The notes below the pieces were generated by a model, which searched no databases, was not told where the DNA came from, and saw nothing but the letters and a program-made list of their open reading frames with translations. The position numbers and the translations under genes were made by a program. Shown here piece after piece: positions 17,551 through 26,906 of a stretch of 64,000 nt of DNA. The DNA comes from Leifsonia sp. Root4. GTDB lineage: Bacteria; Actinomycetota; Actinomycetes; Actinomycetales; Microbacteriaceae. The DNA is taken from assembly GCF_001425085.1 (NCBI RefSeq), contig NZ_LMDN01000001.1, positions 819,100 through 883,099 of the forward strand. The letters run 5' to 3'. Within the stretch, counting starts at the first letter, position 1. Each line of letters begins with the position of its first letter.

Positions 17551-18833
17551 CGTGCCCCTCCGCGGTCGTCCATGAGTGTGAAAAGTCGCTCGGCGACGAC
17601 GGGGCCGTGCAGCCCGTCGTGCTCGAACTCGTTGGTGATCCAGGCGGTCGCGTTGCCCAGCCGGTCGAGCGTCCCCCTGGAGAGCCCCGAGTCGATGTAC
17701 ATGTCGTCGTCATAGACGGCGGCGACGAGCGGGACCTCGTTCGCGGCCAGTCGCTCCGCGTCGTAGAGCGGGCTGTTCTCCTGCCACGCGGCGAGCCCGT
17801 CGACCGCTGCCCTGAACGGCCGCAGGGAGCGGATCTCGTCAAACATCCACGGGTACATCATCTCGCCGGTGAAGCAGAGCGGCCTGGCGGCCGGATCGAA
17901 CTGCGGATGCCGGGTGCGTTCACGCTCCGCGGCCCAGGCGGTGGGCGCGGCATCCTGCCCGTAGATGCTCTCCTGCATGACGGCGAACAGCGGATTGTCG
18001 TCGTAGCTGGTTCGCGTCATGACCTGGGCGAGGAAGGTGTCGCTCAGGCCGGCCTCGGGGCTCTCGCCCTCGAAGGCCTCCTCGAAGAGCCAGTGCAGCC
18101 GTTCGGCCCCCCGCCCCATGCCGAGGTCGATGCCGAGTGTCTGCAGCCGCCGCACGGTGAGACGGTCACCGTCCGGGAGACGCGTGTCGGTGGCGTCGAG
18201 GCGATCGGCGACGGCGGCGATCCTCGCGCGATCGCGTTCGTAGCGCTCGTAGAAGCGGCGGGTCTTGGCGGCCACCCTCGGATAGGTCCGCCGATAGGTC
18301 TCCTCTGCGGTCGCATCCAGCCCGGCGAGGCCACCGGCGATGTAGCAGGCGGCCAGGCCCTCCGGCGCCGTGGACAGATAGCTGAGTGTGATGAAGCCGC
18401 CGTAGCTCTGGCCGAGCGTCCGCCACCGCACACCGCCGAACACGGAGCGCCGCAGGTGCTCGAGGTCCCGCACGATCGAGTCGGCGCGGAAGTGCATGAG
18501 GTGGGCGGCGGCGTCCCGCTCGGTGAGCGAGCGCACCGTCGCCGCGGTCACGCGGGTGCTCCTGCCCGTCCCGCGCTGGTCGAACAGGATGACACGGAAG
18601 CGCTTCAGCGCCGCGCCGAGCCAGCCATCCGTCGAGGTGGGCCGCGGCGACTTGCCGCCGGGGCCGCCCTGCAGGTAGACGAGCAGCGGCAACTCCTCCG
18701 CGCGGCGGGCCGGGTCGACCAGCTCGCGGGCGAAGACCTCGATCTGGCCGGCATCCGGCCTCGCCCAGTCGAGCGGAACAATGATGCGGTGCTCCCGCAC
18801 GTGCATGCCGGGGATCGTGTATTCGATGGTCAT
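17547..18833 (-). CDS. Prolyl aminopeptidase (alpha/beta hydrolase, S33)
   Basis: A 428-residue alpha/beta hydrolase of the proline iminopeptidase type. The oxyanion loop is LQGGPGGKSPRP near residue 55, the nucleophile elbow GQSYGG (Ser143) and the family DQRGTGRS segment near residue 85; the catalytic His is probably in EFEHDGLHGP near the C-terminus. The family releases N-terminal Pro (often also Hyp) from peptides in the cytoplasm; no signal peptide is seen. Shine-Dalgarno CAAGGAC precedes the ATG. It follows the importer permease genes by 31 bases and overlaps pepP by 4 bp, so the two peptidases are probably translated together. Confidence 0.9.
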   Translation of the reverse strand: MTIEYTIPGMHVREHRIIVPLDWARPDAGQIEVFARELVDPARRAEELPLLVYLQGGPGGKSPRPTSTDGWLGAALKRFRVILFDQRGTGRSTRVTAATVRSLTERDAAAHLMHFRADSIVRDLEHLRRSVFGGVRWRTLGQSYGGFITLSYLSTAPEGLAACYIAGGLAGLDATAEETYRRTYPRVAAKTRRFYERYERDRARIAAVADRLDATDTRLPDGDRLTVRRLQTLGIDLGMGRGAERLHWLFEEAFEGESPEAGLSDTFLAQVMTRTSYDDNPLFAVMQESIYGQDAAPTAWAAERERTRHPQFDPAARPLCFTGEMMYPWMFDEIRSLRPFRAAVDGLAAWQENSPLYDAERLAANEVPLVAAVYDDDMYIDSGLSRGTLDRLGNATAWITNEFEHDGLHGPVVAERLFTLMDDRGGAR

Positions 18834-18864
18834 CGCGGTGTCCTTGCCTGATCTGTCGTCCTGC

Positions 18865-19830
18865 TCATGATGCGGTGCGGATCCGCGAGTCCATGAGCGC
18901 GTAGAGGGTGTCGACGATGATGTTGATGACGACGATGAACAGGCCGCCGACGAGCACGACCCCGATGATCACCGGGCGATCCTGGTTCGCAACGGAGGTG
19001 ACCGCGAGTCGGCCCAGCCCTGGCAGGCCGAAGACGGTCTCGATCACGATCACACCGCCCAGCATGAGCCCGATGTCCGTTCCCAGCTGGGTGACCAGTG
19101 GCGGCATCGCGCTGCGCAGCGCGTGCCGGTAGACGACGCGGCGCTCGGTGAGGCCCTTGGCCCTGGCCGTGCGGATGTAGTCCTCGCCGAGCACCTCGAG
19201 CATCTGCGCCCTGGAGAGCCTGGCGTAGATCGCCGCGGACACGAGCGCGAGGGTGAGCCATGGCAGCAGCAGGTGCCATGCCCACTGGCCCGCACTCTCC
19301 GTCAGCGGGACGTAGCCGCTCGGCGGGAACAGGATCAGCCCCGCGCGGGTCGGTATGAAGTAGAGCAGGTACAACGCCATCATGCCGAGCACGAAGGTGG
19401 GGAAGCTGATTCCGACGACGGCGAACGCCTGACCGGCCCGGTCGCGGAAGCTGCCGGGGTGGCGGGCGGAGGTGATGCCGATCGGCAGCCCGATCGCGAG
19501 CCAGAGCACGACGGCGCCGAACACGAGCGACACCGTCACCGGGATGCGGTCGGCAATGATCTCGGTCACGGGCAGCTGGCTGCGGTAGGAATAGCCGAGG
19601 TCTCCCTGCAGCAGGTTCGACATGAACACGCCGTACTGCACGTAGATCGGTTCATTCAGTCCGAGGTTCTCCCGAATCTGGGCGAGCACCTCCGCGGTCG
19701 CCTTGTCGCCGGCGATCGCGCGCGCCGGATCGCCGGGCGCGATGTAGAAGAGGGCGAAGACGAAGAGGCTGAGCACGAACAGCACGAGGATGGCGAAGCC
19801 GACCCGTTTGAGCAGATATCTCCAGAGCAT
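18865..19830 (-). CDS. dppB: Dipeptide ABC transporter permease DppB
   Basis: A 321-residue inner-membrane permease. Hallmarks are the N-terminal FALFYIAPGDPA, the GLNEPIYVQYG periplasmic start and the ATPase-contact loop YIRTARAKGLTERRVVYRHALRSAM. About six helices are predicted. It forms the channel with DppC. Shine-Dalgarno GGAAGG; the gap to dppC is 3 nt. The operon order, binding protein - fused ATPase - C - B, differs from the usual A-B-C-D-F. Confidence 0.92.
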   Translation of the reverse strand: MLWRYLLKRVGFAILVLFVLSLFVFALFYIAPGDPARAIAGDKATAEVLAQIRENLGLNEPIYVQYGVFMSNLLQGDLGYSYRSQLPVTEIIADRIPVTVSLVFGAVVLWLAIGLPIGITSARHPGSFRDRAGQAFAVVGISFPTFVLGMMALYLLYFIPTRAGLILFPPSGYVPLTESAGQWAWHLLLPWLTLALVSAAIYARLSRAQMLEVLGEDYIRTARAKGLTERRVVYRHALRSAMPPLVTQLGTDIGLMLGGVIVIETVFGLPGLGRLAVTSVANQDRPVIIGVVLVGGLFIVVINIIVDTLYALMDSRIRTAS

Positions 19831-19833
19831 GGG

Positions 19834-20820
19834 TCAGGCCTTCCTGCTCGCGCGCGGGTCGAGGGCGTCGCGCAGCCCGTCGCCGAGGGTGTTGAACGCC
19901 AGCGTGGCGATGAGCAACGCCGTTCCCGGGATGAGCACGAGCCACGGTGCGACGAGGTAGATCGAGTTGTTCGCGGCCTCGGCGAGCATCCCTCCCCAAC
20001 TGGCCGTCGGCGGGACGACACCCATTCCGAGGAAGGACAGCGTCGCCTCGAAGACGATCGCGCCCGGCACCATCAGCGTCGTGTAGATCAGGATCGGAAC
20101 CATCAGATTCGGCAGGATGTCGCGCACGATGATCGAGAACTGGCCGGCGCCGAGCGACCGCGCGGCCTCGACGAATTCGCGCTGCCGCAGCGCGAGCGTC
20201 TGCCCGCGAATCACGCGAGCCAGCGGCGTCCACGTGAAGAAGACGATGACTCCGGTGCTGAGCGCGAGGCTCGGCCCGACGACGGAGACGAGGGCGATCG
20301 CGGCGAGCAGGAACGGGATGCTCATCACGAGGTCCATGACCCTGCTGAGCACGGTGTCGACCTTGCCGCCGAAGTATCCGGCGGTGATGCCGACAAGCAC
20401 GCCGATCATGGCGGCGGCGAGCGAGGCGACGACGCCGACGACGAGTGAGACCCGTGCCCCGAACGCGAGGCGCACGAGCACGTCGCGGCCCAACTGGTCG
20501 GTGCCGAAGAGGAAGGTCTCACCCGGTGGGACGGGCAGCCCCTCCGGGGTCAGGCCGATGTCGCGGAACTGTTCGTTCGGACCGTGCCCGGTGAGCTGTG
20601 CGATCAGCGGCGCCGCGAGGGCCAGCACGACGATCAGCACGATCCCCGCGACGGCCACCATGCTCGCCGGGTCCCTGACCAGGCGACGCACGGTGAGCGA
20701 GGCCGAGCCCCTCTGCACGACGGCGTCGTTGCCGACTTTCTGCGCGCCGCCACGGGCGACGGCGACCGCGGTCGTCGCGGCTCCGCTCACCCTGGCCGGA
20801 CGCGAGGTGGGCCCGTTCAT
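19834..20820 (-). CDS. dppC: Dipeptide ABC transporter permease DppC
   Basis: A 328-residue permease with six helices and DppC/OppC signatures: FGTDQLGRDVLVRLAFGARVSL and EFVEAARSLGAGQFSIIVRDILPN. A hydrophilic N-terminal extension of about 45 residues precedes the first helix. The ATG at 20820 overlaps the stop of the fused ATPase gene by 4 bp, which fixes the start; the longer upstream frame is antisense-like noise within the ATPase gene. Confidence 0.92.
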   Translation of the reverse strand: MNGPTSRPARVSGAATTAVAVARGGAQKVGNDAVVQRGSASLTVRRLVRDPASMVAVAGIVLIVVLALAAPLIAQLTGHGPNEQFRDIGLTPEGLPVPPGETFLFGTDQLGRDVLVRLAFGARVSLVVGVVASLAAAMIGVLVGITAGYFGGKVDTVLSRVMDLVMSIPFLLAAIALVSVVGPSLALSTGVIVFFTWTPLARVIRGQTLALRQREFVEAARSLGAGQFSIIVRDILPNLMVPILIYTTLMVPGAIVFEATLSFLGMGVVPPTASWGGMLAEAANNSIYLVAPWLVLIPGTALLIATLAFNTLGDGLRDALDPRASRKA

Positions 20821-22724
20821 GCTGCGCCTTCTTCCTGGAGCTGTGCGGTCGCCCGCGAGTCGATGAGCCTGGGCGTGGCGCCGCGCTCCGGCCTGGCGAG
20901 GGGCGCGGATGCGGCGAGCAGGGTCTTGGTGAACTGCTGCTGCGGGTTGCGGTAGAGCTCCTCTGTCGGGGCGAGTTCGATGATGCGGCCCGCATCCATC
21001 ACGGCAATGCGGTCGCAGACGTGCCTGACGACGGAGAGGTCGTGCGAGATGAAGAGATAGCTGAGGGTGAACTCGCGCTGGAGGCTGCTCATCAGATTGA
21101 GCACCTGGGCCTGGATCGACACGTCCAGCGCCGACACCGGCTCGTCGCAGATGATCAGCGCCGGCCGGAGCGCGACGGCGCGGGCGATGCCGATGCGCTG
21201 ACGCTGGCCGCCGGAGAACTGGGCGGGGAAGCGGTTGTAGTGCTCCGGGTTCAGGCCGACGAGTTCCATCAGCTCCTGCACCCGGCGCTTGCGCTCCTCT
21301 CCGGAGCAGATCTTGTGCAGCCGGAACGGGTCTCCGATGATCGACCCGACCCGTCGGCGGGGGTTGAGCGCGCCGTATGGGTCCTGGAAGATCAGCTGCA
21401 CATCGCGGCGCAGTCCGCGCCATTCGTCGCGGTTCATCGCCCCGAGCCGGTGGCCAGACACCTCGACCTCGCCGGAACCGGCGGGGATGAGCCCGGCGAT
21501 CACACGCGCCAACGTTGACTTGCCACATCCGCTCTCGCCGACCAGGCCCAGGGTCTCACCCCGTTCGACGGTGAGGTCGATGCCGCGGAGCACGGGGACG
21601 TCTTCGCGCCGGCGCTTGTCGCGGAAGGAGAGTTCGACACCGTCGAGGCGGACGAGCGGGGGCACGGCCGCGCTGGCGACCTCCGTGAGGGAGTTCTGGC
21701 CGGCAATCGTGAGCGGCCGCTCGGCGCGCACCGCGTGCGGCGCAGACGCGGCCGCGGCGGCCTCTGCCGGTGGCTCCTCCAGCCAGCACTGCGCCTCGCT
21801 GCCGTTCTCGTAGCGGCGCAGCGGCGGCCGCTCGCTGTGGCACCGCTCCATCACCTCCGGGCAGCGCTCGGCGAAGACGCAGCCGGAGACGGCGTTCAGC
21901 AGGCTCGGCGGGCGCCCGGGAATGGGGACGAGGGCCGTGCCCGGTGCGTAGTTGCTCGGCGAGGAGCGGAGCAGCCCCGCGGTGTATGGGTGTACGGGCA
22001 GGCCGAACACCTGATCGGCGGCGCCGAGCTCGAGGCGGTGCCCGGCGTACATCACCATCAGGGTGTCCGCGACCCGGCCGAGCACGTTGAGGTCGTGGGT
22101 GATCATGACGATCGTCGCGTCGAACTCCCTGCGCATCACGTCGAGCAGCTCGAGGATCTGCGCCTGCACGGTGGAATCGAGCGCGGTGGTCGGCTCGTCG
22201 GCGATCACGAGCCGCGGGTTCAGGCTGAGGGCCATCGCGATCATCACCCGCTGGCGCATGCCGCCGGAGAACTGGTGCGGGTAGGAGTCGAAGCGTTCGG
22301 CCGGGTTGGGGATGCCGACCTTGCCGAGCATCTCGATGGCCATGGCCTTGGCCTCCGCCTTGCTCACCGAGCGGTGGGTGCGGATCTGCTCGATGATCTG
22401 CCAGCCGATCGTGAACTGCGGATGCAGGCTGCTGAGCGGGTCCTGGAACACCATGCTGATCGATGCGCCCCTGATGGCGCGCAGTTCGGCATCCGACATC
22501 GTGAGCAGATCCCGGCCGTCGAAGAACACCTCCCCGGTGACCTCCGCCTGCGGGATCAGCCCCATGATGGCCTGCACCATGACGCTCTTGCCCGATCCGG
22601 ACTCTCCGACGATTCCGAAGAACTCGCCGGCCTCGACCGAGAACGAGACATCGCGCACGGCGTGGATCACCCCGTCCTCTGTCGGGATCCTCACATTGAG
22701 GTTGCGGGCCTCGAGAACGGCCAT
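20817..22724 (-). CDS. Dipeptide ABC transporter ATPase, fused DppD-DppF
   Basis: A 635-residue protein with two complete ABC ATPase domains in one chain. The first (residues ~1-320) has [24 protein letters not shown] and a Dpp-type Cys cluster ([17 protein letters not shown]) near residue 285. The second (~355-620) has [28 protein letters not shown] and [11 protein letters not shown]. Separate DppD and DppF are the textbook arrangement; fusions are common in actinobacteria. It powers the DppBC channel. Shine-Dalgarno AGGAGA before the ATG. Confidence 0.92.
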   Translation of the reverse strand: MAVLEARNLNVRIPTEDGVIHAVRDVSFSVEAGEFFGIVGESGSGKSVMVQAIMGLIPQAEVTGEVFFDGRDLLTMSDAELRAIRGASISMVFQDPLSSLHPQFTIGWQIIEQIRTHRSVSKAEAKAMAIEMLGKVGIPNPAERFDSYPHQFSGGMRQRVMIAMALSLNPRLVIADEPTTALDSTVQAQILELLDVMRREFDATIVMITHDLNVLGRVADTLMVMYAGHRLELGAADQVFGLPVHPYTAGLLRSSPSNYAPGTALVPIPGRPPSLLNAVSGCVFAERCPEVMERCHSERPPLRRYENGSEAQCWLEEPPAEAAAAASAPHAVRAERPLTIAGQNSLTEVASAAVPPLVRLDGVELSFRDKRRREDVPVLRGIDLTVERGETLGLVGESGCGKSTLARVIAGLIPAGSGEVEVSGHRLGAMNRDEWRGLRRDVQLIFQDPYGALNPRRRVGSIIGDPFRLHKICSGEERKRRVQELMELVGLNPEHYNRFPAQFSGGQRQRIGIARAVALRPALIICDEPVSALDVSIQAQVLNLMSSLQREFTLSYLFISHDLSVVRHVCDRIAVMDAGRIIELAPTEELYRNPQQQFTKTLLAASAPLARPERGATPRLIDSRATAQLQEEGAA

Positions 22725-22825
22725 GGTGTCTCCTGTCGTCAGTGAACGCGTGTCTCATCGCCGCGCCTCGGCTCGGCGCGGGGTGGCGCACCGCAGTCGC
22801 GGTCCGCCACCCCGTGGCCCTGCTG

Positions 22826-24598
22826 CTACTCAGAGAGCCAGACGTTCGCCCAGTCGCCCTGCACGCTGAGCGCGTACGGCGTGAAGTCCTGCACCCGCTC
22901 CGAGTGGTACAGGATCGCCTTCGACGACGCGATCGGGATCGTCGGGGAGTCCGCGAGCACGAGCTCGTCGACCTGGGCCCACAGCTCGGCGACCTCGTCC
23001 GGGTCGGTGGCCTTGATGGCCTCCGCCGCGAGGGCGTTCGCTTCCTCGTTGTTGTAGTCGACATAGTTGTAGGTCTGCGGCGCACCGGTGAAGGTGTACT
23101 GCGGCTGGAAGACGGAGCGCGCCGCTCCACCCTGCCAGTCCGGCGTCCACCCGGTCGGGGCGATGTCCCACACGCCCGCCGCGGTCGCGTCCCGATCAAC
23201 GAGGAACTTCGAGTAGTAGTCGGTCGGGTTCACGGGAACGAGTTCGATCGTGAAGCCGGCCTTCTCCAGGCTGGCCTGAATGGTCTGAGCGATCTCGGAG
23301 TCACCCGCACGGCTGCGGAACGGCATCTTGAGTGTGAGACCGTCGGGGTAGCCGGCCTCGGCGAGGAGCTCCTTGGCCTTCTCCGGGTCGCCCTTTCCTC
23401 CATCGCTGGGGTACGGCGCGAACTCGTGGAAGCCGAGGACGCCCGGTCCGAAGATGCCGTTCTGCACGACGGCGATGTCCGGCCCGCCGAGCGTCTGAAC
23501 GACGGCGGCCTTGTCGACCGCGTACTGCAGCGCCTGGCGCACGGTGAGGTCCTTCAGGGCGCCGCCGTTGTTCTCGCTGACCGTGTTGATCCAGATGTTG
23601 GGCTGCACGCCGCCGCTGGCGACGAAGCTGAGCTTCGGGTCGCCTGCCGCCTTCAGCTGCTGCACGACCGCGGGGGCGGGCGCAGTGTCGAAGAGCATGT
23701 CGCCGGTTCCGGCCTGGAGCTGCTGCATGATGGCGTCCCCGGTGAGACCGACCGTCAGCTCGATGCCGTCGACGTTCGCGGCACGGAGCGGGTCGCTCTC
23801 CTTCGTCCACGCCGGGTTGCGCACGAGCACGAGCGACTTGTCCGGGGTGTAGGAGTCGACGGTGTACGGGCCGCTGGCGATGAAGTTGGCACGGTACTCC
23901 CCGGAATCCGGCACGTACTCGAGCACCTCGACCGGCGCGGGCGATGCCGGGCTGAGCGAGAGCATGTAGACGAAGTCACCTGCTGCCTCATTGAGGTTGA
24001 TCTCGAGGGTCTTGTCGTCCACTGCGACCAGGCCGGAGATCGTGTTCGCCTCGATGTACTCCTTCATCGGGGCGGCCTCGGGAGCGACGCCGGAGAAGCC
24101 CTCGCAGAACGTGTCCATGCCCTGGATCAGATCGTAGAAGTAGCCGAGCATCGGGCTGGCCTGCGAGGGGTTGCAGAGGCGCTGGAATCCACGGATGAAG
24201 TCGGCTGCGACGATTGCTCGCGCGCCGTCCGGCGCGTCCCACTGGGCGCCGTCGCGAATGGTGAAGGTGTAGGTGAGACCGTCGTTCGTCGGCTCCGGCA
24301 CCTCGGTGGCCAGGTCGCCCTGCGGGGCCAGCCGCTCGGTCTCGTCGTCGATCGTCTTGTAGCTGATGAGCTGCCTGCTCACCGCGCGCATCAGAGCGGT
24401 GACGGGCACGAACGCCGTCAGCGCCGGGTCGAGGTGGTCGATGTCGCCGGTGCCGAGCACCTTGAGCGTGCCGCCGGTCTCCGCGGTCCCGCCGCTCTCC
24501 TCCGTTGTGGCCGGCGTGGCCGAGCAGGCCGCGGTGCCGAGCAGCACCGCGGCGGCGAGCACCCCGATCGTCTGCAGCTTCAGGCTGTATCTGGTCAT
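22826..24598 (-). CDS. dppA: Peptide-binding lipoprotein (SBP_bac_5)
   Basis: A 590-residue extracytoplasmic binding lipoprotein. The lipobox LLGTAAC places the lipidated Cys at residue 25; a Thr/Gly-rich linker and the DppA/OppA fold follow (GTGDIDHLDPALTAF at the mature N-terminus, LTVRQALQYAVDKAAV in the centre). It presents peptides to the DppBC/ATPase importer. Coupling with two proline-specific peptidases points to Pro- or Hyp-containing peptides as ligands (inference). The open frame continues upstream, but the ATG at 24598 gives the correct signal peptide. It is the first gene of the operon; an operator-like palindrome lies 139-157 bases upstream. Confidence 0.9.
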   Translation of the reverse strand: MTRYSLKLQTIGVLAAAVLLGTAACSATPATTEESGGTAETGGTLKVLGTGDIDHLDPALTAFVPVTALMRAVSRQLISYKTIDDETERLAPQGDLATEVPEPTNDGLTYTFTIRDGAQWDAPDGARAIVAADFIRGFQRLCNPSQASPMLGYFYDLIQGMDTFCEGFSGVAPEAAPMKEYIEANTISGLVAVDDKTLEINLNEAAGDFVYMLSLSPASPAPVEVLEYVPDSGEYRANFIASGPYTVDSYTPDKSLVLVRNPAWTKESDPLRAANVDGIELTVGLTGDAIMQQLQAGTGDMLFDTAPAPAVVQQLKAAGDPKLSFVASGGVQPNIWINTVSENNGGALKDLTVRQALQYAVDKAAVVQTLGGPDIAVVQNGIFGPGVLGFHEFAPYPSDGGKGDPEKAKELLAEAGYPDGLTLKMPFRSRAGDSEIAQTIQASLEKAGFTIELVPVNPTDYYSKFLVDRDATAAGVWDIAPTGWTPDWQGGAARSVFQPQYTFTGAPQTYNYVDYNNEEANALAAEAIKATDPDEVAELWAQVDELVLADSPTIPIASSKAILYHSERVQDFTPYALSVQGDWANVWLSE

Positions 24599-24736
24599 GT
24601 GTGACTCCTCGTTGATATCACTCGGGTGGTGCAGGGGATGATGGTGGGCGCTGCGCCCTGTGCCGTGGCTCACGCGCCCGGCCCGATCACGCGGCCGGTG
24701 TCGACATCCACGAGGATGGTGTGGATGTGTGATCGG

Positions 24737-24755
24737 TGACATATTACTGATGTGA
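24737..24755 (-). promoter_or_regulatory. GntR/FCD-type operator of the dipeptide importer operon
   Basis: Reads TGACATATTACTGATGTGA on the + strand, agreeing at 17 of 19 positions with the reverse complement of the operator at 15185-15203. It lies in the 224-bp space upstream of the peptide-binding lipoprotein gene and overlaps AT-rich -10-like sequence (TAATAT on the minus strand). The rest of this space (24601-24824) shows no gene. Confidence 0.7.
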
Positions 24756-24824
24756 AAAGGAATATACGGGAACCCTCGGTGTTCCGCTAGCCCTCTGCGT
24801 TCCGGGAGCCTCGGCGAGGATGAT

Positions 24825-25442
24825 TCAGCCGCGCAGAATCGTGACCGCGTCACCGGTGTCGAGCGCACCCGCCGCACGGATCGCGCCCGCATCGACACCG
24901 GCCGCCATCAGCTGCTGCGCCGATGCGCTGGCGGTGAGCAGATGGGCGACGGCGCCGCGCAGCCCGGTGAATGCGGCGCAACTCGCCGCGGCCTCCGGCG
25001 AGCAGAAGTCGATGCCGAGCGTCGCGAGCGCGTCGATGAGGGCTCCGGCGGCGAGCTGGTCCTCCACGGCGAAGCGGATGCCGCTGCCGGCGGCCTCACC
25101 GTCGGCGACGCCGCCCGCCGCGACGATGGCGATCATCGCGCGCCGACCGAGTGCGTGCTGCTGCTCGGTGATCCAGCGGGCCGCGGCCGATGCCGTGCCG
25201 AATCCGGCGCTCAGCACGGCGGCCTGCGGTGGCAGGGCCGCGAGCAGCGCGTCCTGCTGGGAATCCAGCTCGGCCTGCTCTCCGGCACCCAGAACCGTGT
25301 GCCGCTGCGCGCCCAGCACATCGACGACGACCACGACATCGGCGCCGGCCGCGATCCGTTCCGCACCGTCGACGCCCCAGTCGAAACGCACCTGGTACTT
25401 GGATTGGGCGGCCGGGTGTGCGGGGAGCGGGGCGGAAGTCAC
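24825..25442 (-). CDS. ComB-like (2-phosphosulfolactate phosphatase family) protein
   Basis: A 205-residue protein related to ComB, shown by YQVRFDWGVDGAERIA at the N-terminus, then VVVVVDVLG, and the C-terminal FAVEDQLAAGALIDALATLG with FCSPEAAA. ComB hydrolyses 2-phosphosulfolactate in coenzyme M synthesis, a pathway not seen here. The protein is shorter than canonical ComB and the segment after VDVL lacks the usual motif, so the function may differ. The GTG start at 25442 follows CACGAT (25449-25454 in reverse) by 6 nt, consistent with a leaderless mRNA. No functional neighbours suggest a role. Confidence 0.65.
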   Translation of the reverse strand: MTSAPLPAHPAAQSKYQVRFDWGVDGAERIAAGADVVVVVDVLGAQRHTVLGAGEQAELDSQQDALLAALPPQAAVLSAGFGTASAAARWITEQQHALGRRAMIAIVAAGGVADGEAAGSGIRFAVEDQLAAGALIDALATLGIDFCSPEAAASCAAFTGLRGAVAHLLTASASAQQLMAAGVDAGAIRAAGALDTGDAVTILRG

Positions 25443-25494
25443 CCGTCCATCGTGGCACGGCCCGCGGTTGTTCGTCGCCGGGGGCTGCGCGGGC

Positions 25495-26784
25495 TCAGTG
25501 GCCGCGGACCTCGGCGTCGTAGCGGGCGAGCGCCTCGGCATCATCCGCGTGGCGCACCGCACGGCGGGCGATGTCGAGCGCGCTCACGGGGTCGGATTCC
25601 GCCTCGGCGAGCATGAGCTGCCGCTCGGCCTCGGCCAGCCGGGTGCGCGCGGGGGCACCGACGATGCCGCGCCGTTCGACGATGCAGTCGCGGGCGACGG
25701 CGATGTGGCTGCGCGCGGCGACGAGGGCCCCGCCGAGGGCGAGCCGGGCGTGCTCGAGGCGATCCTGCTGGCCGCGGGCGGCCGCGGTCGCACTGTCGAG
25801 CCGGTCGATCGCGCTGCGCAGTGCGTCGAGGTCGGCCAGCGGGTCGGCCATGACGCTGCCGAAACGTGCGGATCGGGCGTGCTCGGCGATGGCCATGGCC
25901 GCCTGATCGATGCCGAGGTTCAGCGTCGCCGCGGCGGCGGGGTCGACGTGGCCGTCGCGCACCTGACGCGCCTCCTCGATTCCGTCGCGCAGCTGTCCGG
26001 CGAGGCTCGTTGCCGCCAGCTCGGCGGCCGCGATGCGTGCAGCGGTGGCCTCGGCGGCCGAGAGCGCAGCCCCCGAGCGCGTCACATCGTCGTGGGCTGA
26101 GCGCAGCGCATCGGCGACCGGTTCGGCGCCAGCACCCTGCATGCGCATCGCCGCAGCCTGGAGCAGGCCGGATGCCGACACCAACAGCTCACTCGCCTCA
26201 TCGAGGTGTCGCTCCAGCGCGGTGAGCGCCGTCGGTGAGAAGCGCGCGGCGAGGGCAACGCGCACCGCGCGGATCTCGTCGGCGCGCGCCTCGGCCTCGG
26301 CCAACTGGGTCTGCACGACGAGGAACTGTTGCGGCGCGTTGCGCTCGGTGCTGCGAAGCTCACGGAATCGGGCGTCCTCGCTGGCGAGTGCGGCATCCGC
26401 TGAGTTGCAGAGTTCGATGATCTGGGTGTTCCAGCGTCGGCGTTCCTCGACCGTGTCCGGTTCGGCGTCGTCGAGGCGTTGCTGGAGAAGGAAGGCCTCG
26501 CGCAGCCGGCGCCTGGCAGTCTTGATCGCGCGCCGGTAGTCGACGACTGCGGCGTCTCCGAACTCGGCCAGGGCGAAACCGAGCTCGTCTTCACTCTCCT
26601 GCACCCGATTGTCGGTGCGCACGAGCAGCCCGCCCGCGCGGCGTTGCAGCTCGATGAGGCTCGAGTCGGTGACGGCCTCGCGGCGTTCCGAACCGCGGCG
26701 CAGCGCCGCGATGCCGACGACGCTGATGACCGCTGCGATGGCGAATATCAGCAGCGACGGCAGCCACCAGAGCGAGTCAGACAT
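25495..26784 (-). CDS. Membrane-anchored coiled-coil protein of unknown function
   Basis: A 429-residue protein with one N-terminal transmembrane helix (residues ~6-28) and then about 400 residues of alanine-, arginine- and glutamate-rich helix, likely long coiled coils. No catalytic motif is visible. It resembles the C-terminal helical part of some actinobacterial TPM-domain proteins and, loosely, EzrA-like proteins, but neither relationship is firm. The start is supported by TAGGCT (26791-26796 in reverse) exactly 6 nt before the ATG, with no Shine-Dalgarno. Confidence 0.7.
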   Translation of the reverse strand: MSDSLWWLPSLLIFAIAAVISVVGIAALRRGSERREAVTDSSLIELQRRAGGLLVRTDNRVQESEDELGFALAEFGDAAVVDYRRAIKTARRRLREAFLLQQRLDDAEPDTVEERRRWNTQIIELCNSADAALASEDARFRELRSTERNAPQQFLVVQTQLAEAEARADEIRAVRVALAARFSPTALTALERHLDEASELLVSASGLLQAAAMRMQGAGAEPVADALRSAHDDVTRSGAALSAAEATAARIAAAELAATSLAGQLRDGIEEARQVRDGHVDPAAAATLNLGIDQAAMAIAEHARSARFGSVMADPLADLDALRSAIDRLDSATAAARGQQDRLEHARLALGGALVAARSHIAVARDCIVERRGIVGAPARTRLAEAERQLMLAEAESDPVSALDIARRAVRHADDAEALARYDAEVRGH

Positions 26785-26906
26785 GCGGCCAGCCTAGAAC
26801 GCGCCGGTGAGAGCAAGCTGTCTGTCGTCTGTGCGCCCGCGGTACGTCCGCCGTGAGCTCTGAGCGGCCTCTCGCGTTCCCCGCGGGGGCCGCGTAACCT
26901 CGCCGC

